Assembly: GCA_003650975.1 (NCBI GenBank)
Contig: QMSU01000018.1
Location: forward strand, 1-10,470
Length of the DNA stretch: 10,470 nucleotides
DNA from: Thermoplasmata archaeon
GTDB lineage: Archaea; Thermoplasmatota; E2; UBA202; JdFR-43
Direction of reading: 5' to 3'
In this document: positions 1 through 6,251 of the stretch, one piece after another
How positions within the stretch are numbered: the stretch's first letter is position 1
Layout: each line of letters begins with the position of its first letter
The notes under the pieces: generated by a model
Database searches by the model: none
Told to the model about the DNA's origin: nothing
Seen by the model: only the letters and a program-made list of their open reading frames with translations
Program-made: the position numbers and the translations under genes

Positions 1-297
1 AATGTACTCGTAAAACTCATTGCAGGAGTATGCCACTCCCTGCTGCTCGGGATTGTAGAGATAAAGATCAACGTCATTGTCTCCCACCAGTTCCAGCCGT
101 ATCTCCAGGCCTTCCGCAACATAGAACCGGTAGATATCCTTTGTGTCGTCAAAACCGACGGTGCCCCGTGCACTCTCCTTCAGAAGCGTTGCATGGGAAA
201 AATCATTGTTTGGTTCAACCTTTTCCTCGTATGCCATGCCAAATACTGGCACAATCATCAAAATACCCAATACCGCCACGATTGCTTTCTTCCTCAT
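1..297 (-). CDS. Exported protein with PPC-type domain, 3' end cut off by window edge
   Basis: The frame is open from ATG at 297 to base 1 without a stop, giving the first 99 residues. Residues 1-22 form a signal peptide (positive RKK, then a hydrophobic stretch ending near GMA), so the product is exported. Residues 25-85 match the pre-peptidase C-terminal (PPC) pattern: EPNNDF near the start of the mature chain, then a GTV turn, then D-x-Y-x-F (DIYRF) and finally DVDLYLYNP. PPC domains are beta-sandwich modules usually attached to secreted peptidases or other surface proteins; which catalytic part, if any, follows lies outside the window. The start is supported by GGAGG at 305-309, seven bases upstream, and a TATA-like box at 331-337. 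The signal peptide and PPC motif are seen directly; a peptidase link is only inferred. Confidence 0.85.
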   Translation of the reverse strand, partial: MRKKAIVAVLGILMIVPVFGMAYEEKVEPNNDFSHATLLKESARGTVGFDDTKDIYRFYVAEGLEIRLELVGDNDVDLYLYNPEQQGVAYSCNEFYEYI

Positions 298-304
298 TTT
301 TCTG

Positions 305-337
305 CCTCCATTTATATAATGCAACGGCACTTATAAA
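305..337 (-). promoter_or_regulatory. TATA-like box and Shine-Dalgarno for the PPC-domain gene
   Basis: On the minus strand TTTATAA (331-337) lies about 37 bases before the ATG at 297, and GGAGG (305-309) lies seven bases before it. The predicted transcript start near 308-310 leaves a short leader just long enough to hold the ribosome site. A second AT-rich run at 311-320 is closer to the start and could confuse the assignment. Confidence 0.5.
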
Positions 338-453
338 CGTATGCGTGATGTGGCCCATCTCCACTACTTTGTGAGCGGGAACGGTGAGAAGCAAAGGGGA
401 AAATGTGCGGGGTCCAGTGCATGCACTTTCATTCGGGAACGGGTGTCGTACTT

Positions 454-476
454 CTTTACCTTGTGAGAAGGTAAAG
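454..476. repeat. Perfect 9-bp inverted repeat with 5-base loop
   Basis: CTTTACCTT at 454-462 and AAGGTAAAG at 468-476 are exact reverse complements separated by GTGAG. Two G-T pairs could extend the stem outwards. No T-run follows on either strand, so it does not look like a terminator; an operator or RNA hairpin is possible. Confidence 0.7.
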
Positions 477-594
477 GGAGGGAATTCGTCTTCCGTGCAC
501 ATCTTAATTTTTCTTTCTCACACATTTAAGTGATTAAAAAACATTACCAAAAACTATGGTAAAATCGAATTTTATGCACTCATACTTCAAATCA

Positions 595-602
595 TTTAAA
601 TA
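595..602 (+). promoter_or_regulatory. TATA-like box for the gene at 625
   Basis: TTTAAATA centred about 26 bases before the ATG at 625. This spacing fits a leaderless archaeal transcript starting at or next to the A of ATG and argues for ATG 625 over the in-frame GTG at 616. Confidence 0.6.
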
Positions 603-624
603 AACATTTCCATTAGTGTTTTTA

Positions 625-1365
625 ATGAGGCAAAAAACCATATTTGCCGTTGCATCAGCAATCATTTTTGTGAGTGTAGTGTTTGTGCCCCTCATAAGTG
701 CCAATACAAAAAATGATATCAGACTACAAGAAATATCAGTCGAGATACATACACTTAAAGGCGTGAAAACAATATCAAAAGAACTGTCAATTGATGCAAT
801 AGAAAAATTATCTTTTTTGATGAATAAAACACAAAAATCACTGGAAAATATTGATGACTTACTATTGGAATTGAAAAATCAGGGTCTGCTTGGGGATTTT
901 TCAATAAGAGAGGCGAAGAAAATTATTACCACTATTTTCAGGGAAAGATTGTTTGAAAGTAAAATATTTCCAGTTCCTGTTAATGCATTATGCTTAATAA
1001 TTGGTTATGGCACAAACGCAACTAGATTAACACCGGAATGTTTAGGATATGAATACTTGGCGGTTGTATTTGCTAAATTTCCTTTACTCTATCCTTTATC
1101 TATACTGTGTTTTGCCGCTTACATGATTTCAGCGCTTCGTCCAAAACTGGTCGCGCCATTTGTAGGATTATTTTCACATGAAACAGTAAGGGTATCTACA
1201 ATAGGGGCGTTAGGACTCAAATCCGAAATAAGAACATGGAGTAGACGCTCACCTGTACCTGTGGGTTTTTTTATTGCTGGTTTTACTGGGTTATGGATTG
1301 TCGTTCCCTCTCCTAGTTCGTTTACGTTTAATTGGTTTATAGGTTCAGCGATTGCAGTGTTTTGA
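625..1365 (+). CDS. Exported/membrane protein of unknown function, AT-rich, related to the gene at 6252
   Basis: I do not recognise a characterised family. The 246-residue product has an N-terminal signal peptide or anchor (residues 1-27), a charged helical part (about 30-115; many K, E, L, likely a coiled coil or helical hairpin ending in GLLGDFS), and a hydrophobic C-terminal half with stretches around 120-130, 146-168, 212-227 and 235-246 that could be membrane segments. The order of parts and several short blocks resemble the 225-residue product at 6252-6929, for example GFTGLWI here against GFVGVYI there, each followed by an F-I-G or F-G-E block near the C-terminus. ATG 625 is preferred over GTG 616 because of the TATA spacing. 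The gene is far poorer in GC than its neighbours (33 of 120 bases in 721-840 against 68 of 120 in 1801-1920), which suggests foreign origin or relaxed composition. Confidence 0.8.
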   Translation: MRQKTIFAVASAIIFVSVVFVPLISANTKNDIRLQEISVEIHTLKGVKTISKELSIDAIEKLSFLMNKTQKSLENIDDLLLELKNQGLLGDFSIREAKKIITTIFRERLFESKIFPVPVNALCLIIGYGTNATRLTPECLGYEYLAVVFAKFPLLYPLSILCFAAYMISALRPKLVAPFVGLFSHETVRVSTIGALGLKSEIRTWSRRSPVPVGFFIAGFTGLWIVVPSPSSFTFNWFIGSAIAVF

Positions 1366-1672
1366 TGGTAATAGGAAAGGAACCGTTTTACAATTCCACC
1401 ATGTTTTAAAAGAGGAGGATTAATTCTTGCCAACTCTGAAAATGTTTTCCATGTGCTGTGGATTCTTTTCGATTATTTGTTGTGATTGCTTAGATTATGA
1501 TGTCTGCTTTCATATGAGTGACGTCATCGAAGATATCCATAATTGCTGACGGAGAGGAGAACATTTTATCGATTACAACTATCTTTGGTAACTCCTAAAC
1601 ACTCTTCTTTCTACGATGTATTGCTCACATCCCATCTGTAACATTTATATACATTTCCGTTTTTTGTGCCCG
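1366..1672. other. Intergenic region, no confident gene
   Basis: About 300 AT-rich bases follow the stop at 1365. A GAGGAGG stretch at 1412-1418 sits eight bases before a TTG that opens a 40-codon Cys-rich frame to 1549, but nothing else supports it. The minus strand has short protein-like open stretches in three different frames, none with a proper start. TGACGTCA at 1519-1526 is a perfect 8-bp palindrome. A decayed gene is possible but cannot be shown here. Confidence 0.5.
1644..1651 (+). promoter_or_regulatory. TATA-like box for the AstE-type gene
   Basis: TTTATATA centred about 25 bases before ATG 1673. It marks the likely start of a leaderless transcript and decides that start over the upstream in-frame ATG at 1616, which would lie in front of the box. 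Confidence 0.65.
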
Positions 1673-2701
1673 ATGAGCAGGCATCATATGGACATCGAGA
1701 GAGGGGCCATATACTGCGGCGAGCTTGAGGATGGCGCTCCGGTGACCATACCCTATTTTATCATGCGGGGCACAAGGAAAAAACCGGTGCTTCTTCTGAA
1801 CGCCGCACTCCACGGGGAAGAGCTGAACGGCATAGAAGTGATCATGCGTCTCACCGAGAAAATTGATCCAGACCACCTCCATGGCACCATTGTGGGAGTT
1901 CCCGTGGTGAATACCCTCGCCTTCAGGGCCCGGAGCCGGATCGATCCCATTGACGGTAAGGATTTGAACCGTGTGTTCCCCGGAAAAAAGGATGGAACGG
2001 TAACGGAGAGGGTTGCCTATCATTTCTTTCATCACCTGGTCAAAAAGGCGACCTTTGGCATTGATTTGCACACCGGTATGAAGGGGCACCTCCTCATACC
2101 CCATCCCCGTGTGAGGGTGAGGAAGGATTTCTCCCCCTCCATTGAATACGCACGTGCACTGGGCACAGAAATCATCTTTTACCACGAGGGAGCACAGGGA
2201 ATGCTCACCATAGAGGCAGGGAAAATGGGGGTTCCGGTGGTGTGCTTCGAAATAGGAGAGGCGGGGCGGCTGGATGAGTACTTCATAGATGCGGGAATAC
2301 GGGGCATCACCAACTTCATGAAATATTTTGGCATGCTCGAGGGAAAACCGGAAATCCCCGACAAGCAGATTCTGCTGAAGGACTACAAGGAACTGGTCTC
2401 TCGTGCAGGAGGACTCTTCTATCCAAAAGTAAGTGCAGGTGATGTGGTGAAGAAAAACCATCTCATAGGTGTGATAAAATCCCCCATCACCGGAGAGAAA
2501 CATCCCCTCCGGGCGCCGCAGGACTGCCTCATCATCGGCATCCGTAGCCAGCCGGTGGTACGGGTGGGCACATCGGTGGCATGGCTGATGACCTTTGAGG
2601 AAGGGAATCTGCTTCCCCCTTTGAAAAATCGCAAATTGAGGAAAAAATCATCGAAGACCGTTTCCATGACGGAGGAGAAGGGGATTAAACTTACAGAATA
2701 G
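1673..2701 (+). CDS. AstE/AspA-type zinc amidohydrolase (succinylglutamate desuccinylase/aspartoacylase family)
   Basis: This 342-residue cytoplasmic protein (no signal peptide) belongs to the M14-like zinc family that splits N-acyl amino acids or related amides. Visible hallmarks are ALHGEELNG, giving zinc ligands His47 and Glu50; DLNR at 97-100, the substrate carboxylate-binding motif; DLHTG, giving zinc ligand His133; and FEIGEAG near 192-198, placing a conserved Glu at 193. Residues of about 265-325 (GLFYPKVSAGD onwards) form the beta-barrel-like C-terminal domain typical of the family, and the last 25 residues are basic and probably disordered. The exact substrate cannot be read from sequence; family members act on succinylglutamate, acetylaspartate and other acyl amino acids. 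The start follows the TATA at 1644. The 3' end overlaps the convergent GCS2 gene by 11 bases. Confidence 0.9.
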   Translation: MSRHHMDIERGAIYCGELEDGAPVTIPYFIMRGTRKKPVLLLNAALHGEELNGIEVIMRLTEKIDPDHLHGTIVGVPVVNTLAFRARSRIDPIDGKDLNRVFPGKKDGTVTERVAYHFFHHLVKKATFGIDLHTGMKGHLLIPHPRVRVRKDFSPSIEYARALGTEIIFYHEGAQGMLTIEAGKMGVPVVCFEIGEAGRLDEYFIDAGIRGITNFMKYFGMLEGKPEIPDKQILLKDYKELVSRAGGLFYPKVSAGDVVKKNHLIGVIKSPITGEKHPLRAPQDCLIIGIRSQPVVRVGTSVAWLMTFEEGNLLPPLKNRKLRKKSSKTVSMTEEKGIKLTE

Positions 2702-3953
2702 GATCGTTTTTCCTCGTGTGCTCCCATACACGGTTGACCAGCGATGCCACCCGTTCATCCACCGAACCACTGCTCCTTCTGTACCATTTTCTCACCACAT
2801 CAGCGCAGGTCTTTCTTTTCCTCACCCTTCTTTTCAGCAGATGGAGATACCGTGGATGCGCATCCAGTGCCTGCAACCCCTTCTCTGCCTTTTCTATGCA
2901 TTCCAGAAGGTATGTCTTTGCAGGAACGGCCTTTCCGAACCATACAAATGTGCCCCTCACCGATTCCTTTATGGCCTCCATGCGGTTGATTTCTATTTCC
3001 TTCATGGATGGAAAATCCTGCCTGCTCCATCGCTGGGCATACTTGAGTCTTCCCACGATGTACTCAACCAGTGCCATATTCTCCTTGATTGTTGGCTGTG
3101 CAGAGCATATTCTGTTTTCCACCCTGAATGGGATGTCAAACTTTATCCTGTTATCCTCATGGCGCTCCTTTACCATATCCGGGAGGGTCTCCGCCATAAT
3201 TGATTGATGCGAGAAGATATACTCGGCATATTCAAGGATGGTTGTGGGGTATCGTTTCAGTTTCGGGAATCCCCCGTGCCCCCCATCCGCCATCTCGTAG
3301 AGAAGAAGACGTGCCTCTGCATAGTCAACCACCTTCCCCCCCACGACAGGGCTGTTCGCCGAAAAGGCAATATGCTCGGGAACCATGGCGGTGAGTCGGT
3401 TGTACTTATCTGCGGTATCCTCGGGGTCCTTTCCTTGAATGGTGACATGGAGTGACTGTATGGAAAGTGCAATGTGCCGGGGATCTATGAGCATATCCGC
3501 AATTTTCACCGGTGGGAATCTGGAGCGCCATTCCGCCATTCTCTGGGCCCTCTTGTTCTGACTTATCCATCTGTCCGATAGCACATCGGGATGTGGATTT
3601 GCGCCAAGAAGAAGAAAAATTACATCCTTCCTGTGATATCGGGATGCTGTTTTGACGATATCCTCTATCACATCCTCCAGATACGCCTCCTTTTCTTTCA
3701 GCACTTCCGTACTGAATTCTCTGGGAGAACTTTTTATCTCAATCTGGCAGGCCCCCGCCTCGCCACTGAACTGAAAATCGTGGTAGATGCTGTTCAGCGT
3801 GGCGATGGTTTCCCGCGCATCGAGGGGTCTTCCCTCGGTATCCACGAGGGCCCCCTCCAGCTCTATTCCAAAGACAAAATCCTTGGTATGATGCGGGTGG
3901 GTTTTGAAACCTTCCAGATATTTTTTCAGGTCGTCGGGTGTCTTCAGTTCCAT
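2691..3953 (-). CDS. GCS2-type carboxylate-amine ligase (glutamate-cysteine ligase-like, COG2170 type)
   Basis: The 420-residue product resembles the GCS2 family of ATP-dependent carboxylate-amine ligases, which join a glutamate-like carboxylate to an amine, as in gamma-glutamylcysteine synthesis. Visible blocks are FGIELEGALVD (28-38, the N-terminal G-x-E-x-E nucleotide/metal motif), QIEIKSSP (70-77), SLHVTIQG (167-174, corresponding to the family's HVHVG-like strand) and FSANSPVVGGK (197-207). It is somewhat longer than the usual 370 or so residues, with a basic C-terminal extension (RRVRKRK). No signal peptide is seen. In haloarchaea a family member makes gamma-glutamylcysteine, but many others have unknown substrates, so GshA activity is only a possibility. 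Its tail overlaps the AstE-type hydrolase gene. It is divergent from the M28 peptidase gene, with 76 bases between the starts. Confidence 0.85.
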   Translation of the reverse strand: MELKTPDDLKKYLEGFKTHPHHTKDFVFGIELEGALVDTEGRPLDARETIATLNSIYHDFQFSGEAGACQIEIKSSPREFSTEVLKEKEAYLEDVIEDIVKTASRYHRKDVIFLLLGANPHPDVLSDRWISQNKRAQRMAEWRSRFPPVKIADMLIDPRHIALSIQSLHVTIQGKDPEDTADKYNRLTAMVPEHIAFSANSPVVGGKVVDYAEARLLLYEMADGGHGGFPKLKRYPTTILEYAEYIFSHQSIMAETLPDMVKERHEDNRIKFDIPFRVENRICSAQPTIKENMALVEYIVGRLKYAQRWSRQDFPSMKEIEINRMEAIKESVRGTFVWFGKAVPAKTYLLECIEKAEKGLQALDAHPRYLHLLKRRVRKRKTCADVVRKWYRRSSGSVDERVASLVNRVWEHTRKNDPIL

Positions 3954-3998
3954 GTGATGGTATTAATGTACGGTTTTTGAACATAGCGGTGCGGTAAT

Positions 3999-4007
3999 GC
4001 TTAAATA
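3999..4007. promoter_or_regulatory. TATA-like box in the GCS2/M28 divergent gap
   Basis: TTAAATA (4001-4007) is centred 26 bases before the M28 start at 4030, as for a leaderless transcript. Read on the minus strand the same bases give TATTTAAGC, about 50 bases before the GCS2 start, so the box could serve both genes; the GCS2 promoter is otherwise unclear. Confidence 0.5.
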
Positions 4008-4029
4008 GTGCGGGAACAATGGGAGTACC

Positions 4030-5235
4030 ATGAAAAGACTGGTAGTCGTGCTGCTGGCGGCACTTTTTATCCCCTTTTCATCTGCAAGCACCCATGTGAA
4101 TCCCGATTACACCGGGGAAATTCTGAATCTCATAACTGAAGAGCTGCTGAATGGATATATTCAGACACTGCAGGATTTTGGCCCGCGGGTGACCGGGCAG
4201 CAGGCATGCTTTGATGCCGGCACCTATCTCTACAACGAGTTCCAGAGCTATGGATATGAGGTACGATTTATAAACTGGAGTTCTGGGAACTATGCGGATA
4301 GAAATGTGGAGGCGGTTCTTCCCGGAGCGACAAATGAAAGTGTCATCATCTGCGCCCATTTCGACAGTGTCCCCACATCACCCGGTGCTGATGACAACGG
4401 TTCCGGCACCGCTGCCGTGCTTGCTGCCGCACGGGCATTGAGTGAGTATAAAGATGAAATTTCGCTGGAGTATACCATCAGGTTCGTGACGTTTTCCGGT
4501 GAGGAGGAGGGTTTGCTCGGCAGCTATCAGTATGTAAGCGCTGCAAAGGAAAGCGACATGAACATTGTGGCGGTTCTGAATGCTGACATGATAGGATACA
4601 CCCACACAGAGGAGGGAAGGGAAAATGTGGTGGTGTACCGGCGGGATAATTCTGACTGGATTGCCAATATGGCAGCAACCGTTTCAGCAGAATACAGCCT
4701 TGGCCTCACCGTCCAGGAATACAGCGCGGGGGCAAGCAGCGACCACTGGCCGTTTTTACAGTACGGTTATGATGCCGTGTTCTTTCATGAGTATGAGTTC
4801 AACGAGTACTATCACAGCGAGGGAGATACCATCGATCACATGGACTTGGAATATGACATGCGGGTGACCAGACTTGTGGTGGGCACGCTCATCAAAATCG
4901 CCGAGGTGGAGATTACCGACACGGAGCCACCTGAGGTGTCCATAGAAAAGCCAGGAAACTACCTCTACATTGCGGACCGTGAGATAGCGCCCATGAAGAA
5001 CACCGTTATCATAGGAAAAATCACCCTCCAGGTACAGGCACATGACACCCTCTCCGGAATTGCAAGGGTGGAATTGTATGTGGATGATGAACAGAAGGCA
5101 GAACTGACACACGAACCGTACGAATGGGTATGGGATGAGCCCTCGTTTTTCATGCATACCGTAACGGCCGTTGCCCGCGATAATACCGGAAACATCGCAG
5201 AAGATGCCATCACCGCGATGATATTCAACCTATAG
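4030..5235 (+). CDS. Exported M28-family metallopeptidase with C-terminal Ig-like domain
   Basis: The 401-residue protein begins with a clear signal peptide (residues 1-19, KR then a hydrophobic run to SSA), so it acts outside the membrane. The catalytic domain (about 30-300) has the full di-zinc aminopeptidase set: HFD with His110, GADDNGSG with bridging Asp121, SGEEEGLLGS with catalytic Glu158 and zinc ligand Glu159, NADMIGY with Asp186, and YYHSEGDT with His262. SSDHWPF at 236-242 is also typical. Residues of about 305-401, starting at PPEVSIEKP, form an Ig-like beta domain (VELYVDD, TAVARDNTGN) of the kind used for surface attachment or spacing. The family removes N-terminal residues from peptides, so a role in using extracellular peptides is likely. 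The gene ends 25 bases before the stop of the convergent Trm112-like gene. Confidence 0.93.
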   Translation: MKRLVVVLLAALFIPFSSASTHVNPDYTGEILNLITEELLNGYIQTLQDFGPRVTGQQACFDAGTYLYNEFQSYGYEVRFINWSSGNYADRNVEAVLPGATNESVIICAHFDSVPTSPGADDNGSGTAAVLAAARALSEYKDEISLEYTIRFVTFSGEEEGLLGSYQYVSAAKESDMNIVAVLNADMIGYTHTEEGRENVVVYRRDNSDWIANMAATVSAEYSLGLTVQEYSAGASSDHWPFLQYGYDAVFFHEYEFNEYYHSEGDTIDHMDLEYDMRVTRLVVGTLIKIAEVEITDTEPPEVSIEKPGNYLYIADREIAPMKNTVIIGKITLQVQAHDTLSGIARVELYVDDEQKAELTHEPYEWVWDEPSFFMHTVTAVARDNTGNIAEDAITAMIFNL

Positions 5236-5260
5236 GCCGTTCCGACCGGCACCTCCTGCC

Positions 5261-5434
5261 TCATTCCTTTTTAATCATCACCGGGATGCCCTCCCTTATA
5301 TCATATGTTGTATGGCATCTGGTGCAGGTGAGTGTCCCCTCCACCACCTCATCCTTCTCCTCTCTCATTATTTTCAGGATAAGCTCACCGTGGCAGTGAG
5401 GACAGCACAGAATATCGAGATATTTTCTCTTCAT
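5261..5434 (-). CDS. Trm112-like zinc-ribbon protein (57 residues)
   Basis: This short gene reads ATG at 5434 to TGA at 5261-5263. The product begins MKRKYLDILCCPHC and carries CPHC (Cys11, Cys14) and CTRC (Cys37, Cys40) followed by YDIREGIPVMI, the pattern of the Trm112/UPF0434 family (K-x-LLDILxCPxC ... CxxCxxxYPIxDGIPVxL). Trm112 is a small partner that stabilises and activates several methyltransferases acting on tRNA and on release factor (Trm9, Trm11 and Mtq2 in eukaryotes, with archaeal equivalents). The length fits the family's short form of about 60 residues. The gene is divergent from truA with only 30 bases between the two starts. TTAAAATA at 5455-5462 is centred about 24 bases before the start, so the transcript is probably leaderless. 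Some family members are annotated only as Trm112-like and their partner is unknown. Confidence 0.88.
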   Translation of the reverse strand: MKRKYLDILCCPHCHGELILKIMREEKDEVVEGTLTCTRCHTTYDIREGIPVMIKKE

Positions 5435-5437
5435 GCC

Positions 5438-5462
5438 TTTAAATATGGGAGTACTATTTTAA
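5438..5462. promoter_or_regulatory. Mirror-image divergent promoters between trm112-like gene and truA
   Basis: TTTAAATA (5438-5445, plus) is centred about 24 bases before the truA ATG at 5465. TTAAAATA (5455-5462, minus) is centred about 24 bases before the ATG at 5434. Each box therefore lies almost on the transcript start of the opposite gene, and the whole two-way promoter fits in the 30-base gap. Confidence 0.6.
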
Positions 5463-5464
5463 CT

Positions 5465-6214
5465 ATGCGTGTTGCGGTAAAAATCGGCTATGATGGGAGC
5501 AGATTTCACGGCTTTGCCATGCAGCCCGGCAAACATACGGTGGAGGGGGAGATACTGGAAAGACTGAAAAAAACCCGGGCAATACGGGAGAGAAATGAGG
5601 CACAGTTTCAGTATGCATCAAGGACAGACAGGGGTGTGCACGCACTGGGGAATGTCATTGCGTTTAACTGCAGCGGGGATGCGAGGAAAATACTCGGAGA
5701 TATGGAAGACATATGGGTCTTTGGCACCGCCGTCGTTGATGACACATTCAACCCGCGGCACTGCATAAGCAAGACGTACCGGTACTATGTGCCGGGAAAA
5801 GGGCTGGACTGTGAAAAAATGGTGCAGGCCGCCGCGCTTTTCATGGGAGAACATGATTTCTCCGGCTTCGCGCGGCTGGATGAAAGAAACCCCGTACGAA
5901 CAGTCAAAAACATGACGGTGAAGAATCACGGAGAGGTAATAACAATAGATGTGGAGGGAAAATCCTTTCTATGGAATCAGGTACGCCGCATGGTGGCGGC
6001 GCTCATAAAGGTAGGGAAGGGCGAAAACCCAATCGATGACATCCGTGAGGTCCTGCAGGCAAAAAAACGGGTGAACTTCGGCGTGGCTCCGGCAGAAAAC
6101 CTGGTTCTTCTGGATGTAAAGTATGATTTTGCGTTTGAAATTGACATACCGGACCGGATCAATATAAAAAGAATGTTTTTTACCGATGCCTCACGAATCC
6201 ATCGAAATAGATAA
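5465..6214 (+). CDS. truA: tRNA pseudouridine synthase TruA
   Basis: The 249-residue product is a TruA/Pus3-type enzyme converting uridines 38-40 in the tRNA anticodon arm to pseudouridine. The start KIGYDGSRFHGF, the catalytic motif SRTDRGVHA with Asp55, the KTYRYYVP block following NPRHCISK, the HDFSGFAR block and FLWNQVRRMV near 175-185 are all hallmarks. The length fits archaeal TruA. The frame is open back to 5312, but ATG 5465 gives the family-typical N-terminus and has a TATA box 24 bases upstream, and the upstream part lies on top of the opposite-strand Trm112-like gene. The stop at 6212-6214 overlaps the TATA-like box of the next gene. Confidence 0.95.
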   Translation: MRVAVKIGYDGSRFHGFAMQPGKHTVEGEILERLKKTRAIRERNEAQFQYASRTDRGVHALGNVIAFNCSGDARKILGDMEDIWVFGTAVVDDTFNPRHCISKTYRYYVPGKGLDCEKMVQAAALFMGEHDFSGFARLDERNPVRTVKNMTVKNHGEVITIDVEGKSFLWNQVRRMVAALIKVGKGENPIDDIREVLQAKKRVNFGVAPAENLVLLDVKYDFAFEIDIPDRINIKRMFFTDASRIHRNR

Positions 6215-6244
6215 ATATACAAATTCCCATACATAATTAGGTGA
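6212..6244 (+). promoter_or_regulatory. TATA-like box over the truA stop and ribosome site for the gene at 6252
   Basis: TAAATATA (6212-6219) starts on the truA stop codon and lies about 36 bases before ATG 6252. AGGTGA (6239-6244), a match to the archaeal anti-Shine-Dalgarno, lies seven bases before the start. The predicted transcript start is close to 6240, so the leader would just reach the ribosome site. Confidence 0.5.
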
Positions 6245-6251
6245 AAGAAAA

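Larger units (their letters stand above)
298..624. other. Intergenic region with nested short repeats and hairpins
   Basis: No credible gene is seen between the divergent starts at 297 and 625. The stretch 367-480 is full of small symmetries: a perfect 9-bp inverted repeat with a 5-base loop (454-462 / 468-476), a perfect 12-bp palindrome AGTGCATGCACT (416-427), a direct repeat CGGGAACGG (376-384 and 434-442) and a direct repeat GTGAGAAG (384-391 and 463-470). A further 6-bp inverted repeat TTACCA/TGGTAA lies at 544-549/557-562. From about 500 the sequence turns sharply AT-rich. It could be a two-sided regulatory region or a decayed repeat element. Confidence 0.6.

Noticed and set aside
454..476. 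Hairpin as an intrinsic terminator
   Set aside because: No T-run follows the stem on either strand, and no gene ends nearby on the appropriate strand.
215..502. Minus-strand frame of 95 codons across the PPC gene start and the intergenic repeats
   Set aside because: It starts at GTG, overlaps the PPC gene's signal peptide region in another frame and reads through palindromic DNA, with no domain signature.
1366..1615. Minus-strand protein-like stretches as a broken gene
   Set aside because: Three short runs in three different frames read plausibly but none has a start codon with a ribosome site or a recognisable domain; chance cannot be excluded in AT-rich DNA.
1616..1672. Earlier ATG for the AstE-type gene
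   Set aside because: The extra 19 residues would start upstream of the TATA-like box at 1644-1651 and do not match the family's N-terminus.
1625..2503. Long minus-strand open frame of 292 codons opposite the AstE-type gene
   Set aside because: It lies wholly antisense to a gene with intact zinc-ligand motifs, has no recognisable domain, and its composition is what the opposite frame of a GC-richer gene gives.
2716..3207. Plus-strand frames of 161-163 codons opposite the GCS2 gene
   Set aside because: Two overlapping frames both read open here, as expected for shadows of one real gene; neither has a ribosome site, TATA spacing or domain.
5312..5464. N-terminal extension of TruA by 51 residues
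   Set aside because: The extension lies on top of the opposite-strand Trm112-like gene and its promoter, and TruA proteins begin at the KIGYDG block just after ATG 5465.
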